Positions 1 through 10,910 of a stretch of 64,000 bases of DNA are shown here, piece after piece. The DNA lies in assembly GCA_036971615.1 (NCBI GenBank), contig JAYKKR010000011.1, forward strand, positions 558,001 through 622,000. Reading direction: 5' to 3'. The translations under genes were made by a program, and so were the position numbers. The notes under the pieces are model-generated. The model did not search any database. It worked only from the letters and a program-made list of their open reading frames with translations, and was not told the origin of the DNA. The stretch is from Amyloporia xantha. Taxonomy: Eukaryota > Basidiomycota > Agaricomycetes > Polyporales > Adustoporiaceae. Numbering within the stretch: position 1 is the first letter of the stretch; each line of letters opens with the position of its first letter.

Positions 1-670
1 TTTTCTACCTCTTATCGCAGCCATTGTTGACAATGTGCGATTTCTTCACACACATACATGGCCCTTCCTGAGTGAATTGTCAAACTAGTCCAACTTCCTG
101 ATATGTGGTCCCTATCTCTGAAGGAATCGTGGTGTCGGATGTTGTTTCCGTACTACCGTAGGTTTGGCCAACTTGGGAGAAGTCTTTCGTCATAGATACG
201 CCACAGGAGAAATGCATCCTGCCAACAACAAATCACTCACGGGATATCAGTGTTACTGCGAGGTAAGGCAGGGGTGCCTCAACTCGAAGGCGTCGATTGG
301 CTGCCTGGAACAACCTCAAGGCTCATCGAGGCAGCCTTGACCGCGAGCGTTACACTCATAAATTCAGGACGGCCCTTTCTGTAGCTTTCCCTTACCTCAT
401 CTGCTTCGCCGGTCCCTCGTTCTTATCGTCGAGCACAGGTATCCTCATACCCATTTCTAGCGCTCTGAGTGTAAAGGAAGATATAAATCTGAGTCAAGTT
501 TGACACATTGATAGGGTACCTCATGTGGTAGGTATATTTGACCAGATATAAATCATGTCATCGAAGGTGCACGTTTGCTGATATAAAGCCTGCACATCCA
601 GTTCTCCTCATTCCATCGTGTGCCCTCCCACATAATTCTCCGGTTCCTGCTGCAAATCTAATCAGGATCC
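1..670. other. Intergenic sequence, no gene seen
   Basis: Only short, poorly coding open frames occur here. None has recognisable splice structure or a known domain. The last ~150 bases are presumably the promoter of the terpene synthase pseudogene that starts at 671. Confidence 0.5.
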
Positions 671-1971
671 ATGTGTTCGATAATACCGATGATTCATCTT
701 CCTGAAACCATGGCCACGTGGCCGTGGCCTAGGACGATCAATCCACACTATGAACAAGTGAAAGCTCAATCGGATGCTTGCTTCAAAAGCTTCCAAGCTT
801 TTACCCCTGAGTCGCAGCGTGCTTTTGATAAATGTGATTTTGGTACGCGATTCCTACACCATTGACTGTATATTTGCTATTCTGACTGCCTCCTCCCCTG
901 ACAGGCCGCCTCGCAGCTCTGGCATATCCATGGGCCCGCAGAGGTATGCGACAATTACTACTTGATGTGCAGCTCTCTCAATATGAAGTATCATGTGTGC
1001 ACAGAGCACTTGCGTACAGGATGTGATTTGATGAACGTGTTTCTTTGTCATCGACGAATACACGGATGTCGAAGACGCGACTGTATGTCGCGAGATGGTC
1101 GACGTTGTTGTCGATGCATTAAACAATCCTCATAAACCCCGTCCACAAGGAGAGGTTATTCTGGGAGAGATTGCACGTCAGTGAGGTTCACAATGATCAG
1201 CTCATACTAGGTGGACTTCAGTGCATATCTTGATACGCTACTCGATGGCAGGTTCTGGGCCTTGGCAATGAAGACCGCCAGCCGAAACGCCCAGCGCCAC
1301 TTCCTCCATGCTTTCACCTTGTACCTTGAGTCCGTCGTGTGCCAGGCCGCTGATCGCGATAGCGACACTATCCGTACTATCGAGAGCTACCTGACCAACC
1401 GCCGTCAGAATATCGGTGTATATCCGTCGTACGTTCCCATGGAGCTCGGCATGAATCTACCGGATGAGGTGTTGCAACACCCTGTCCTTGTCGAGCTCTC
1501 CGCATGCATTGCGGATATCATCATCATCGACAACGTGAGTGTTCCCTTCGCTGTCTCCGTTCAGGGGCTGCGGCAGCAATGATGCAAGCCCATAAATGCT
1601 AATGCTGATGCCTGCAGGACTTGGCCTCATACAACAAGGAGCAGGCCACCGGAAGCGAGCGTCACAACCTCCTCACGGTCACGATGCATCAGTTCGATTG
1701 CGGCATCGACCATGCCATTCAGTGTGCCGCGGATCAGCACCGTGAGGCACAGAAGAGGTTCCTACGTGTTCTGAGCGACGTGCCATCGTGGGGGCCTAAG
1801 CTCGATGGGCAGGTCAGCGAATATGTTTTGGGGCTCGCCAACTGGGCGCGAGCGAGTGATTTCTGGAACTTTGAGGGTGGAATATACTTCGGTGACAAAG
1901 GCCTCGAGATTCAGAACACCCGCTGTGTGCCCCTGTTACCCAAGAGCGTGCCCGAAAAGGTTTTACATTGA
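671..1971 (+). pseudogene. Sesquiterpene synthase (terpene cyclase), frameshifted
   Basis: Class I sesquiterpene cyclase of the basidiomycete type, which ionises farnesyl diphosphate and cyclises it in the cytosol. I read five exons: 671-842, 905-943, 1005-1180, 1252-1534 and 1618-1971, about 340 residues, normal for the family. The peptide HLRTGCDLMN leads into the aspartate-rich motif DEYTD (codons 1053-1067). The NSE/DTE triad reads N-D-LAS-YNKE and is split by intron 4. Between them, at 1040-1043, there is one base too many (GTG TTT C, then TTT GTC ATC), so the DEYTD frame is +1 to the upstream exons and no GT-AG pair repairs it. The C-terminal site where this family usually has R-Y before FG reads GIYFG, so the conserved Arg is also missing. 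The synthase is probably dead, unless the extra T is a sequencing error. Confidence 0.85.
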
Positions 1972-2646
1972 CAAGACGTGATCGTACCTCTTCCGGTTCT
2001 TGTCTTAGATATGCCCTTTCTTTGTATGGGATCATGGCGTAGAGGACGAGACAGGCTCCAGGCCTTTGCCAGTGTTCAGCTTTGATTGCCTTCCCTGTGT
2101 ATCCACGTACTCAATTAACAGAATATATAGGATTCAGCAATTTCATCGACGTTGCGCACGCAGAAACATTGTCGGAAACTTGAATGCGCTACTAGAATGC
2201 ACTTCAGCGGTGCCCTGTCGGCGAGAATTCGGCAGGGAGAACAACCAGTGCCGTGGAAACCCGAATATGTTCAGGCAGGCCAAACTCACGGACCATTTTT
2301 CTCATTCAGTCGTTTTACTCGCCGTGATGTCGCTTGCTGCTGCTTGGATATATGTCCACCGGCACAAACATACCTTCATGCTAATATCGTATCTAGTTGC
2401 GGAATGCCCAATAGAGTTACTACTACCTCAGTAAATCGCTTATCTGAGTTACTCTTCATACCGCCGTGAGACACTTGTGGTACGCCAAATTAGGGCTCAC
2501 AACTTCCACCTCAGGCTGCATGCCTCCATCGCATGCGAAAACTCAGCGGCGAGCGATGTCTTACTATGAACCCGTAAAGCGAATAAGTACGTGCTACACA
2601 CCGTGACCGTTTGGAAGCGTACATCAAGGCTATTCTACTAATTCTT
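1972..2646. other. Intergenic sequence, no supported gene
   Basis: Overlapping open frames at 2066-2469 encode peptides without splice structure, repeats or family resemblance. This is probably the 3' region of the terpene synthase and the tail of the opposing HET gene. Confidence 0.4.
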
Positions 2647-4287
2647 CTACGTGCTTACTCTCCGAGTCTGTCTAGGTCCACCGATGCGAAACGAATGCAC
2701 CGGCCAATCATCCTGAATCCAATTTAGAAAAATGTCTCCCAGCCAACACCATGCCATGATCTGGTAACAATCTGTCTCCTGCTCTTCCACCACCACGGCT
2801 CTGATGGTACAATCCCCAGCCCAATCAGCGTCATTCCACGGATACTGTCTCCCAATGAAAATTATGAAGGCGCCTTTACGCTCGGTCGTCACTGGAAGCG
2901 TTTTTGGGAGAGCCCACACGGTACCATCGGTTGCTACGACATGGACATCGTCTGTCTCAGAAGTGCCATCTATCAGGTCGTCGATGTGCATGTTGTCGAA
3001 TCCTGGAATAAAATCCCGCCCGGAAGTCACGTATTCAACCGGCGCTGCACGACTCGAAAAGCTAAGATATCCCATGTCATCCATAGTCGCTGGACAAGGG
3101 ACGTCGGTCAGCCACCATTTGGCATCCGAGAACCGATTCATCAACGTCGCTACGTCCCTCCAAGTGTTGTCGGGTAGTGTGTACCCTATGCGCACGATTC
3201 CGTCTATCAACGACGTCTCCGGCTCTTCCGGGAAGGTAGAGAGCTGCCTGCTTGGGGGAAGAAAAAATGATGTCGCTAGCCAGTTGGCGGGGCGCCCGGT
3301 TCGCAAGGTCGCTTGTGCGAGTGCTTTGGATGCGAGAAGACGGTCCCCCACTCCATAACCGTGCGTGTCAAGCGTGACACCGAACAGGCCCATGATACTA
3401 AATATCATGTCTACAGGACGTGAGGATGTACGCATGAGCGCGCTCCGCCAGATCGCTTGCTCCTTGGCAGCCCCCTTCAGTTTCATGGCACCCCAGAGTG
3501 CGATCATTTGAACACGCGCACTCTCCGAACTCTCTATATCTCCTCGGGCGTCGCGAATGATAGCGGGACGATCGCCCGTACCTTCTACAAGCGGTATGGC
3601 GTTGGCGAGGATGTCGGCGAGCGGTGCCATAGCGCATACCCCGCCTATGACCTCCTCCACATTGAGGTGTGACCAAACACGGTGTTTGAATCTCCAGTCG
3701 AAGCTGTCGAAAAGTACATATACGTGCTCCGGCGCGACAGCTTCCTGGAGCGTCCACGCCCGGGTTATCCATCCTGTCTCTTCTTGTAGCGGCACCAACC
3801 GCTGTATCCCTCCGGGCAGGACGAAGCACATGCTACATTCCCTGTAGACTGAAAACATGTTTTTGATTTGGACGGCTTTATCGTTCCGATCATTCTGGAT
3901 GATGCAAAGTCTGTCTAACCAGAGATACTTATACCCCAAGTTTGCAGCAGCCTCGCAGATGTATACTATGATGGAGATGCCGATGGGGTCCGAGTCCTCT
4001 GCGGCACCCTTTACATTGAACCGACCCCAAGCTGCTTGGGAATATTTGGGAACAGGGTTCCCAAGCCAAACATATGAGAGGGCTACATACGATATAGCTG
4101 CCTCGGGTGGAAATGCGGAGAATTCATCGACACATAGCTTCCTCTGTCACAGGGGAGGTTTGCTGAATCTTTCGCAATCAACGAGGCGAAATCGTCCCAC
4201 AGTGGCCTTGCCCGATTGAGTGATGTCGATGGTTTTATCTCGCAATTGCAGGAGTGGTATCTCGAAGACGGTAGTAACAGTGGCCAT
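2647..4287 (-). pseudogene. HET-domain (heterokaryon incompatibility) protein with in-frame stop
   Basis: A single-exon frame of 547 codons runs from ATG 4287 to 2647. It shows the hallmarks of the HET domain (PF06985) in order: RFRLVDCERF leader, YVALSYVWLG, YLWLDRLCIIQND, and GWITRAWTLQEAV. HET proteins trigger cell death after fusion of incompatible hyphae and are abundant in agaricomycetes. Codon 47 is TGA (4149-4147) and lies inside the otherwise conserved leader. The frame is continuous on both sides and no intron of normal size can remove it without deleting conserved residues. The next in-frame ATG lies well inside the HET core, so downstream initiation would lose half the domain. A single C-to-T change of CGA would create this stop. 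I call it a recent pseudogene; stop-codon readthrough or a base error are the alternatives. Confidence 0.8.
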
Positions 4288-4422
4288 CTACACGAGACTC
4301 GGAGCGTCGCTGCAGTGGCCGCGGAGCTGATTTCCAAAGGCGCCGGAGATTAAAATCGAAGGTTACAAGCTACTTATACCGACAGAACAGCTGGATACAT
4401 AACTGTTTTTATTTAGCGCCAA

Positions 4423-4527
4423 GCACTAATGGGGTAGTGGTAACCTGGGTCGTTGCCATAGCGTGGTGTTCGTTACGACGACTCATGTCAAGTCGACCCG
4501 CCGCGAGTTCAATTCTCGCTTAGTGCA
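4423..4527 (+). tRNA. tRNA-Gly(GCC) with a 34-nt intron
   Basis: The acceptor stem GCACTAA (4423-4429) pairs with TTAGTGC (4520-4526), followed by discriminator A. The D arm is 4432-4446. The anticodon stem GGTCG/CGACC is 4448-4452 with 4494-4498. The loop TT-GCC-A puts anticodon GCC at 4455-4457. The T arm GCGAG-TTCAATT-CTCGC is 4503-4519. The extra bases 4459-4492 sit directly 3' of position 37, the canonical place for a nuclear tRNA intron. CCA is not encoded, as expected for a eukaryote. An alternative register giving anticodon TGC leaves a pyrimidine at position 37 and is less likely. Confidence 0.88.
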
Positions 4528-5560
4528 TTGCTTTTTGTTCTTGTAATGATGCATGCACAAGTCCGACCGACAGGTCGAGGGTTTTTGGGCCGCCTGTACT
4601 GAGCCTCCCAGCGTATGCAGGTTGATCGAAGGTATGTCGGTGCATTTTCTGCTTTACTCGAGAAACTCCACCAGGTAGCAATGCATAGTATCATCTAGTG
4701 CATCGTTCCCCTCAATTGAAGAATCTAGTCTATCTCAGACTCTTTCCTTTTTAATTCTTCGAGTCTATCTCAGACTCGCCACTGCGGCCTACGTGAAGAT
4801 CCCCTCGTTTCATGCAACAGTCATCTCTCAAAATGGTGTGACTTGCAGTATCTCCGCAAATCGTTCAGATGGAATGTTTGGAACATCTCATGAAGCCCGG
4901 GCCATGTGTGTACATCACTCCTATATAAAAATGGGATACTGATATACTCTTTGGAAGTACGGACGCTGAACACCAGGAAGCCGCCAATCACGAGACGTTG
5001 CCAATGTCGCTCGTCGAGTGCTTCAAAAATAGCTGGCCTCGTTGGTTGAGCGTGCGGATGGCAGACGCCGCCATTTCATCTCTGAGTCTTAAAGTGGGCA
5101 ACCTCGAGGTATTCGACGTCAGTTGACTGCACTCAAATGGCCCTGGATGAGAACGAAGGGTGTTATGTGCGCGGTGCTCTCGAATCTATTTCAGCCTTCT
5201 CAGCCTTCTTGATGCTGTAACGCATCGCCGACCAGCCCTCGGGTATGTACTGCTGACCGGACTGGGGTGGACTTGAGGCATCCGCATGCTCAGCGAACTA
5301 TTAGCAGTCGCTCGACGCTGTCTTTTGCAGCATGCTTTCAGACCTACATGGGCGCTGGGTGTACAGAGCGCGCGGCGACATGGAGTTCTAGCACCCCACA
5401 TTGTCATTTCCTTTATGGCTGTTGTGCCTAAGATAGACTGGGTCCTTCCGCGGTAGTATAAGAAGCAAACATGCGGACGATAGGCTCACATCTTCACTTG
5501 CACCATCACCATTAGTTCAACGTTTGAGCTACTAGGCAGTTCTCTACGCATCCCGTCGAA
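4528..5560. other. Intergenic sequence with a short direct repeat
   Basis: No coding potential stands out. At about 4728-4780 the phrase GTCTATCTCAGACTC occurs twice, separated by a T-rich spacer. The end of this stretch is the promoter region of the membrane protein gene at 5561. Confidence 0.45.
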
Positions 5561-6290
5561 ATGCCGCTCGGAATCGGTGCCATCAATGCTGTCCGTGTGT
5601 GCTTCTATGTCATCTTGGTCAGTGACGATGCGAACGCTTTGCACTGAATCTGAAACTAACGCTTCCGTCAACAGTTCATGTTTTCCGCAGTCATGATTGG
5701 CTTGACGGCGGCTCGTTTGGAGTACACCACTCACCTCCCGCCATGGGACCCGCTCAATCATGGCCGCCCGTTCTACAACCCCATCGTTGCTGAGCTTCTC
5801 GCGTCGTCCTGCCTTTCTTTGCTATGGTCTTTGTTCGCGTGCGTACACCCACAAATATTTCTTCAAGACCAGTCCATTCATATGTCTTGATCACAGACTG
5901 CATATTCTCTTCCCTGGATGGACGTTCGAATACGGCATCTTCTCCAGTTTCGCAGGCGAGATGATCGGTCTCTTCTGTCTCTTCGTCCTTTGGCTTGTCG
6001 GAGCTGCCATCTCCTCCGTGAGTTCTTTTTGTGCTTCAGATCTCGTGTTCTCACAGGTTACGTATTGTCCCGTTTAGACAATGTGGGCAGACCTTGGATG
6101 GTGCCATGAGTATGAGGCGTGCCGTCTGCTCACCGCGCTCGTCGCATTCGCGTGGCTGGGTTGGGCCATGCTTCTCTTCCTTCTTTTCATCACAATTCTG
6201 TTTGCTGTCGTCAATCGTGCGCTGTTCTGGCAGATGCACGGACGGTATGATCCGCGCACGAGTGGATTCGGCAGGACCGTGAGGGCGTGA
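5561..6290 (+). CDS. Four-transmembrane (MARVEL-like) membrane protein
   Basis: Four exons (5561-5617, 5675-5838, 5897-6017, 6078-6290) join in frame to 184 residues. The start MPLGIGAINAVR leads straight into the first hydrophobic helix. Further helices lie around residues 20-30, 52-72, 92-115 and 134-160, with short loops. The order of helices, the small size and the short polar C-terminal tail resemble fungal MARVEL-domain plasma-membrane proteins. The reading frame is intact, unlike its two neighbours, and all introns are 57-60 nt with standard splice sites. No enzymatic motif is visible and its role cannot be told from sequence. Confidence 0.75.
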
Positions 6291-6997
6291 GGGAGTAGCG
6301 AGTAATGGTGATGTCCACGATACTCCTGACATTAGTGACCTCATGTCTCCTTGTTCGTGACATGTGGTGGAGAGGACTTCTGTTCATGACCGTGAATGAT
6401 TTCTTTGCATCATATTTAATCTGGCACTCAAGACGAAGGGAAATATTTCAGTCGAGACAAAATTTGACATAGAAAAGAGGAATCAAAGGAGTAGCTGTTC
6501 TGTGTATCGCGTTTTGTTTGAATATACGATGGCTTCCGTCAAAGCTAGAAATGGTCCGATGTACTGTGGGCTTTCATCTCCGCGTCACATAACTAATATT
6601 TACAATGGGACCATCGTGGGGAAGTGGACCTCACGACACACCATGCATATTTCGTGAGCTCTAGAATGCAGCCGGCGTTTATTCTTGCGCCTTTGCCTCG
6701 TCCCTATCCCTGGTAGTATGGGTCAAAGCCCATACCACAACCATAGGCTATCAGGTGTATCCCAAATATTTCGATTCTCGAGGGAAAGTGCTTGACGTCT
6801 AGAACTGACTTTGTCGCGTCCTTGCGGATTTATACGTGCAAAAGGCGATTCGCGTGCTTCTGAGACGTCATAATACAAAAGACATCAACGATAGTCAACG
6901 GTAATGAGACTGAGGACGTATGGCTTCAGTTAGCTTACACACCCCGGCAGTCTTTTGTATCAATACGAACGTAACTAGCCTTCGCATAGTACAACGA
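6291..6997. other. Intergenic region between convergent genes
   Basis: 3' flanks of the membrane protein (+) and of the 2OG oxygenase pseudogene (-). I see no open frame with splice structure. Confidence 0.45.
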
Positions 6998-8579
6998 TCA
7001 ATTGTAGTGTTTCACCACAATGCCGTCGACCACTTCTTCCTCCACGCCGCTCTCATTCTTCTCCAATTTTGTCTGCCCGTGTGCACTTGTTCTGCTCTTG
7101 CGCCACTGCTCCATGGTGGGAGCATCTGCATCATCGAAGCGTCGCTTCACGCCGTGTTTCTGAAGCACGACTCTCGAGGAATGGTGTCAGCTTGACGTCA
7201 TCGTCTGGCATTGCGAAGTAGAAGACGCCAACTCGTGGGCAGCCACGTTGGTCTTCGGGGGGCTGCACGACACGGTGGATGGTCACTTTGTAAAATCCAC
7301 CTGAGAGGAAATCCATGGTGTCGCCCGCATTGATCACCTGTGATTAGATCGACATCAGTACAATATTCAGAGTCAATTGTGGTCGCCCGGGGCTGCGTAC
7401 AAGAGCGTTGTCAACGTGCCTAATCCAGTGTCACTTGCCATCGGGAGACAGAATCTGCAGTGCAGCAACGGGCTGACTCCAAAGGATGGAGATGCTGCCG
7501 AAGTCTGCACAGTGTTAGAGATCCAATCCATGCAGTGAGACGAATTCCCTACCAGTATGGCCCTTCAGCCAGACATTCTTGGTTTTAGTCTCTTCCTCTT
7601 CTGAACGGGGATAACTATATTACCAAACCACGTTAAAAGAGTCGCCCTACATTGTTGATGCATTGACTCACTATTTCATCATTCGAACTACATGCATGTC
7701 ATGTCAATTATCAGTCATAGTGCTGAGTATAATGCAATGCCTACGCCAGGTCTCGCCCTTCGCGGCGTAGCCGTGTATATTGACAAAGGTGTCCTCCGGA
7801 AGGTCCATCCCGAGGGCAAGTAGCCTAGTTAAACATAAGACGGATGAGATATAAGTTCAGGCACAGTTTGAAAAGCACGTACCGAAGGATGGGATGAAGG
7901 ACATTGAAGTGGTTGAACTTGGCAAACACATCAACTTCGGGAAGAAGTGGCCGAAGTGCCTTTGGATGCTGCTTCATCGTGACATCCCTGTTGACTAGAG
8001 ACGATGTGTCATTTCACAGCTGCTAATGGGCGCGGAATGTTTAAAATGCACCGTTGTAATGCTCGATTTGGTCATGTACACCTGCGTCGATATGCTGCGC
8101 TTTGACGATTAGATGGCACCAGTCAGCATCATTAAATGGCCACGCACCCAGTACTGGCGTAATTTGTATCCTTGGTACGATCCTGTCTGCTTGATGTTAG
8201 CAGTATAGGCTCGTTTCTCATCATCAGAAACCAGGGAGAAGGGCACGTCCGCAATATCGAAGATACGATCATTCTACCACACAATGAGATCCGGGAGCTA
8301 GTGCGTGAGCGCTGTAGCACACCTGTGGCTGAGCATATCCATGGTTAATCACATAGAAGAACCCTTGTACGCTCAAAGCATCGCGCGCTTGCACAGCGAG
8401 TTCCGCGCGACCTTCGGGGCTGTTTGCCTTGGAAAGATCAATTACTGCAAGGTCTGCATACTCCACTAAAGGCGATCTCGTAAGCACGGTTACATCGATA
8501 GAGATATTCGCTCACAAGGTTCTTTGGTTGGGGCGGCGGGTTGATATCGAGGGATGACCGGAAAGGTAGCAGCAGGCAT
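6998..8579 (-). pseudogene. 2-oxoglutarate/Fe(II) oxygenase (isopenicillin-N-synthase-like), disrupted
   Basis: Ten or more small exons read 8579-8516, 8465-8323, 8273-8148, 8094-8052, 7994-7883, 7824-7745, 7687-7672 (a 16-nt microexon), 7614-7553, 7504-7401 and 7337 downward. They give an N-terminal DIOX_N domain, the iron ligand motif H-T-D (split by an intron near 7553/7504) and the C-terminal core with VTIHRVVQPP (third ligand His). There are two independent lesions. A TGA at 7433-7431 stands where relatives have Trp in GK-W-HWIRH. Near 7165-7175 the frame shifts between LTPFLES and VLQKHGVKRRFDD, after which the conserved tail continues to the stop at 7000-6998 (ending KHYN). The enzyme would hydroxylate or desaturate a small molecule, probably in the same lost pathway as the terpene synthase. 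Two lesions make a sequencing error unlikely. Confidence 0.85.
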
Positions 8580-10910
8580 CGTCAAGAAATAGACAGTATC
8601 TGTAGAGCTGTGAGCTTCAGATTGCAGTCTCCCTTGCTCTGAGCTCGATAATTACACGAGGAGAATCCTAAGGAGCATATAAAGTTCAGCAGATAAGGCG
8701 AAGTTCGAACCCTGGAGCAGAAGGCCTACCCCACCAGTACATTGCTACGATAACGGACAGATTCTCAATTGCCTCAGGCCCACCTGTCAGCTGAGGTGAG
8801 AAAGGAGCATCGAATTGCAACCCGTGGTCAGACATATACCTAATAAAATCTGGGTGCTGTGAAGACTCCACCAGCGCAGCGGAAAAAATGCGACTGCTGC
8901 AATGGTGTTGAGCTGTAAATAGATGAACGGAGTTAATCTGTGGCAGAAAGAAATAGGTCGTACATGCGTAATCTGTTCAGCTTGGCCTGCTCTTAGAATG
9001 ATTAGCATTGCCGATACGACAGAGGTAAGTTTTTGAGAAATCCGCGGTGGGAATGGGACCGGTGAGTCGGAAACTTGAATGGAGAGAACGGCGAACTGTG
9101 TACTATCCACGTTATTTACGAATAATCTGACACGTGAAGACGGATTCCAAGAGCCGAAAAGTGTATGCGACACCCTTCTAAACTGCGCGTTGCACGACCC
9201 CCAATTGTAACTTCGATATCATGATTACAGCTGGGTGTGGTACAATGTGAAATGAGCTCTCCATACTGAGGTCGTCGGCCACAAAGCTCCTCGCCTACAC
9301 GGAAATCAAGATAAATGGATGGGGTGGTGAAGCTGTAAAAATTGAACTCGCGATTAAATGAGCCTGCGATAGGACGATGACCTGTCTGTCGTGGGAGTCA
9401 AAAAAGATACATTGGATTAGAGCGGAATGAGTCTGCCGTGAGACCATAGATACCAAGAAATGTACATCTAGCCCATAGTGTGCCTCGGAAAATGGCAGCC
9501 CGTCGACGACGTTGGAAGTAGATGATAGAAGACAGGGAAGCCAAGAAGTATCAACAAGAATACAGATATGGGAGCACTGCATAAATATTCGGGGTATCCA
9601 CTGCATCGAACCTATATGCAAAGAATCAAGGGTCAGAGGCTCAGTTGCAGAAGCGGATTGGATGCTGACAATAATACACCGTTGTACGGGTCTATCTCTT
9701 GAATAAGAGCGCCCAGGCCCCACTGCTCATCAAGCTCGTCCAATAACAAACTTAGAGCTTAACAGAAAACAATGACAGATGGATCGATATCCGACTTACA
9801 AGGTCTTCACGGCCTCCCGAGTTCAGTCATAGCATGCAACACGGTCTAGATTGAAACGACTTCCATTACGGCTGGCAACAGGATCGGCTCCCCGGTCTTA
9901 AAATTTAGCTGCCACTACGCAGAATCCCATTCTGCTTGAGTAAGGTTCAACCTGTAGGTACAGAGGCAGCAGAACGTCAGGGCTACTGGAGACTATTGGA
10001 CGTCTAGAGTGCGACTGCGACGGCTGGCAGACACCGCGAGTGGCTGGACCTGGCAATGTTGCCTGAGAACAGCAGGAAAATGTGGCCATGAAGTCGGCTA
10101 TGAACAAGAGGGCAGTAACAATAGTCTTAGACTTACTTTCAGAGACAAAGATCACGGTACATGGTGCAGTCGGGCGATATCATCGTAGGCTCAGCTGAAT
10201 TGAGTACTTGAGTCGCGCCAACCATGTTTAAGCGCCCATATGAGACGCAACTTTGGGCGTTAAATCCTGCCGTCATGTCGCCGCTTGCAGGTCGCAGCAG
10301 CGGCGTGCTCTACACCTCACATCTTACTGCGATACAACTTGCCGTTGTCATTCTACGCGAATACACAGTCGCTGTCCCGCGACAGCTCAACAATCGAGGT
10401 CGAACGTACTTTTCGAAACACCGGTGTCTAACTGGAACAGGGTGAGAAGCGCTATTCCGTCTAGATTGTGCGGATCAAGTCCCATGTATGGGCGTAGTCT
10501 CCCGTAGGCAGACCATAAATAGTGACCTTTGAGGGGGGGGAGGACGGTCACTCTATAGGTATGGGCGTTGCGATGAGTAGCAGATGTGAGTGAAATCGTG
10601 ACGAAGGAGATGTGCTTCTGGACCACATATTAGTTGATGCATACTCCTTGTGTAGCCAACAATAAGGCTAGGACGAGGGTATGCCAATTTCTATTCTTCG
10701 ATGTTGCACAACTCCATGCATCAGGCCCAGTTGTCGTGCCATAGAAAATTTGTACCCCATGCCTTATCCTTAATATCGATAATACCTCAGAATAGCACGG
10801 CTAATTCTTCAACGATTGGCTATTTAGGACAATTTTCTCCACCATAAAGGTTCGACGCTGGCGCCGTACCGGGATTGAAGTTGCTGGCCTCCTATCTCTG
10901 GAGGATCGAT
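8580..10910 (-). other. Degraded coding remnants, no intact gene
   Basis: Coding-like pieces occur on the minus strand but do not join into a gene. An exon-like frame at about 9173-8964 splices well (intron 8963-8913) to a second at 8912-8690, but the frame slips at the A-run 8884-8889. Another exon-like piece lies at about 9750-9676 (ending ALIQEIDPYN), followed by a hydrophobic stretch interrupted by stops at 9620-9450. I recognise no family. A pseudogene of one or two membrane proteins is possible. The stretch from 9900 to 10910 shows nothing convincing except the promoter side of the next gene. Confidence 0.35.
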
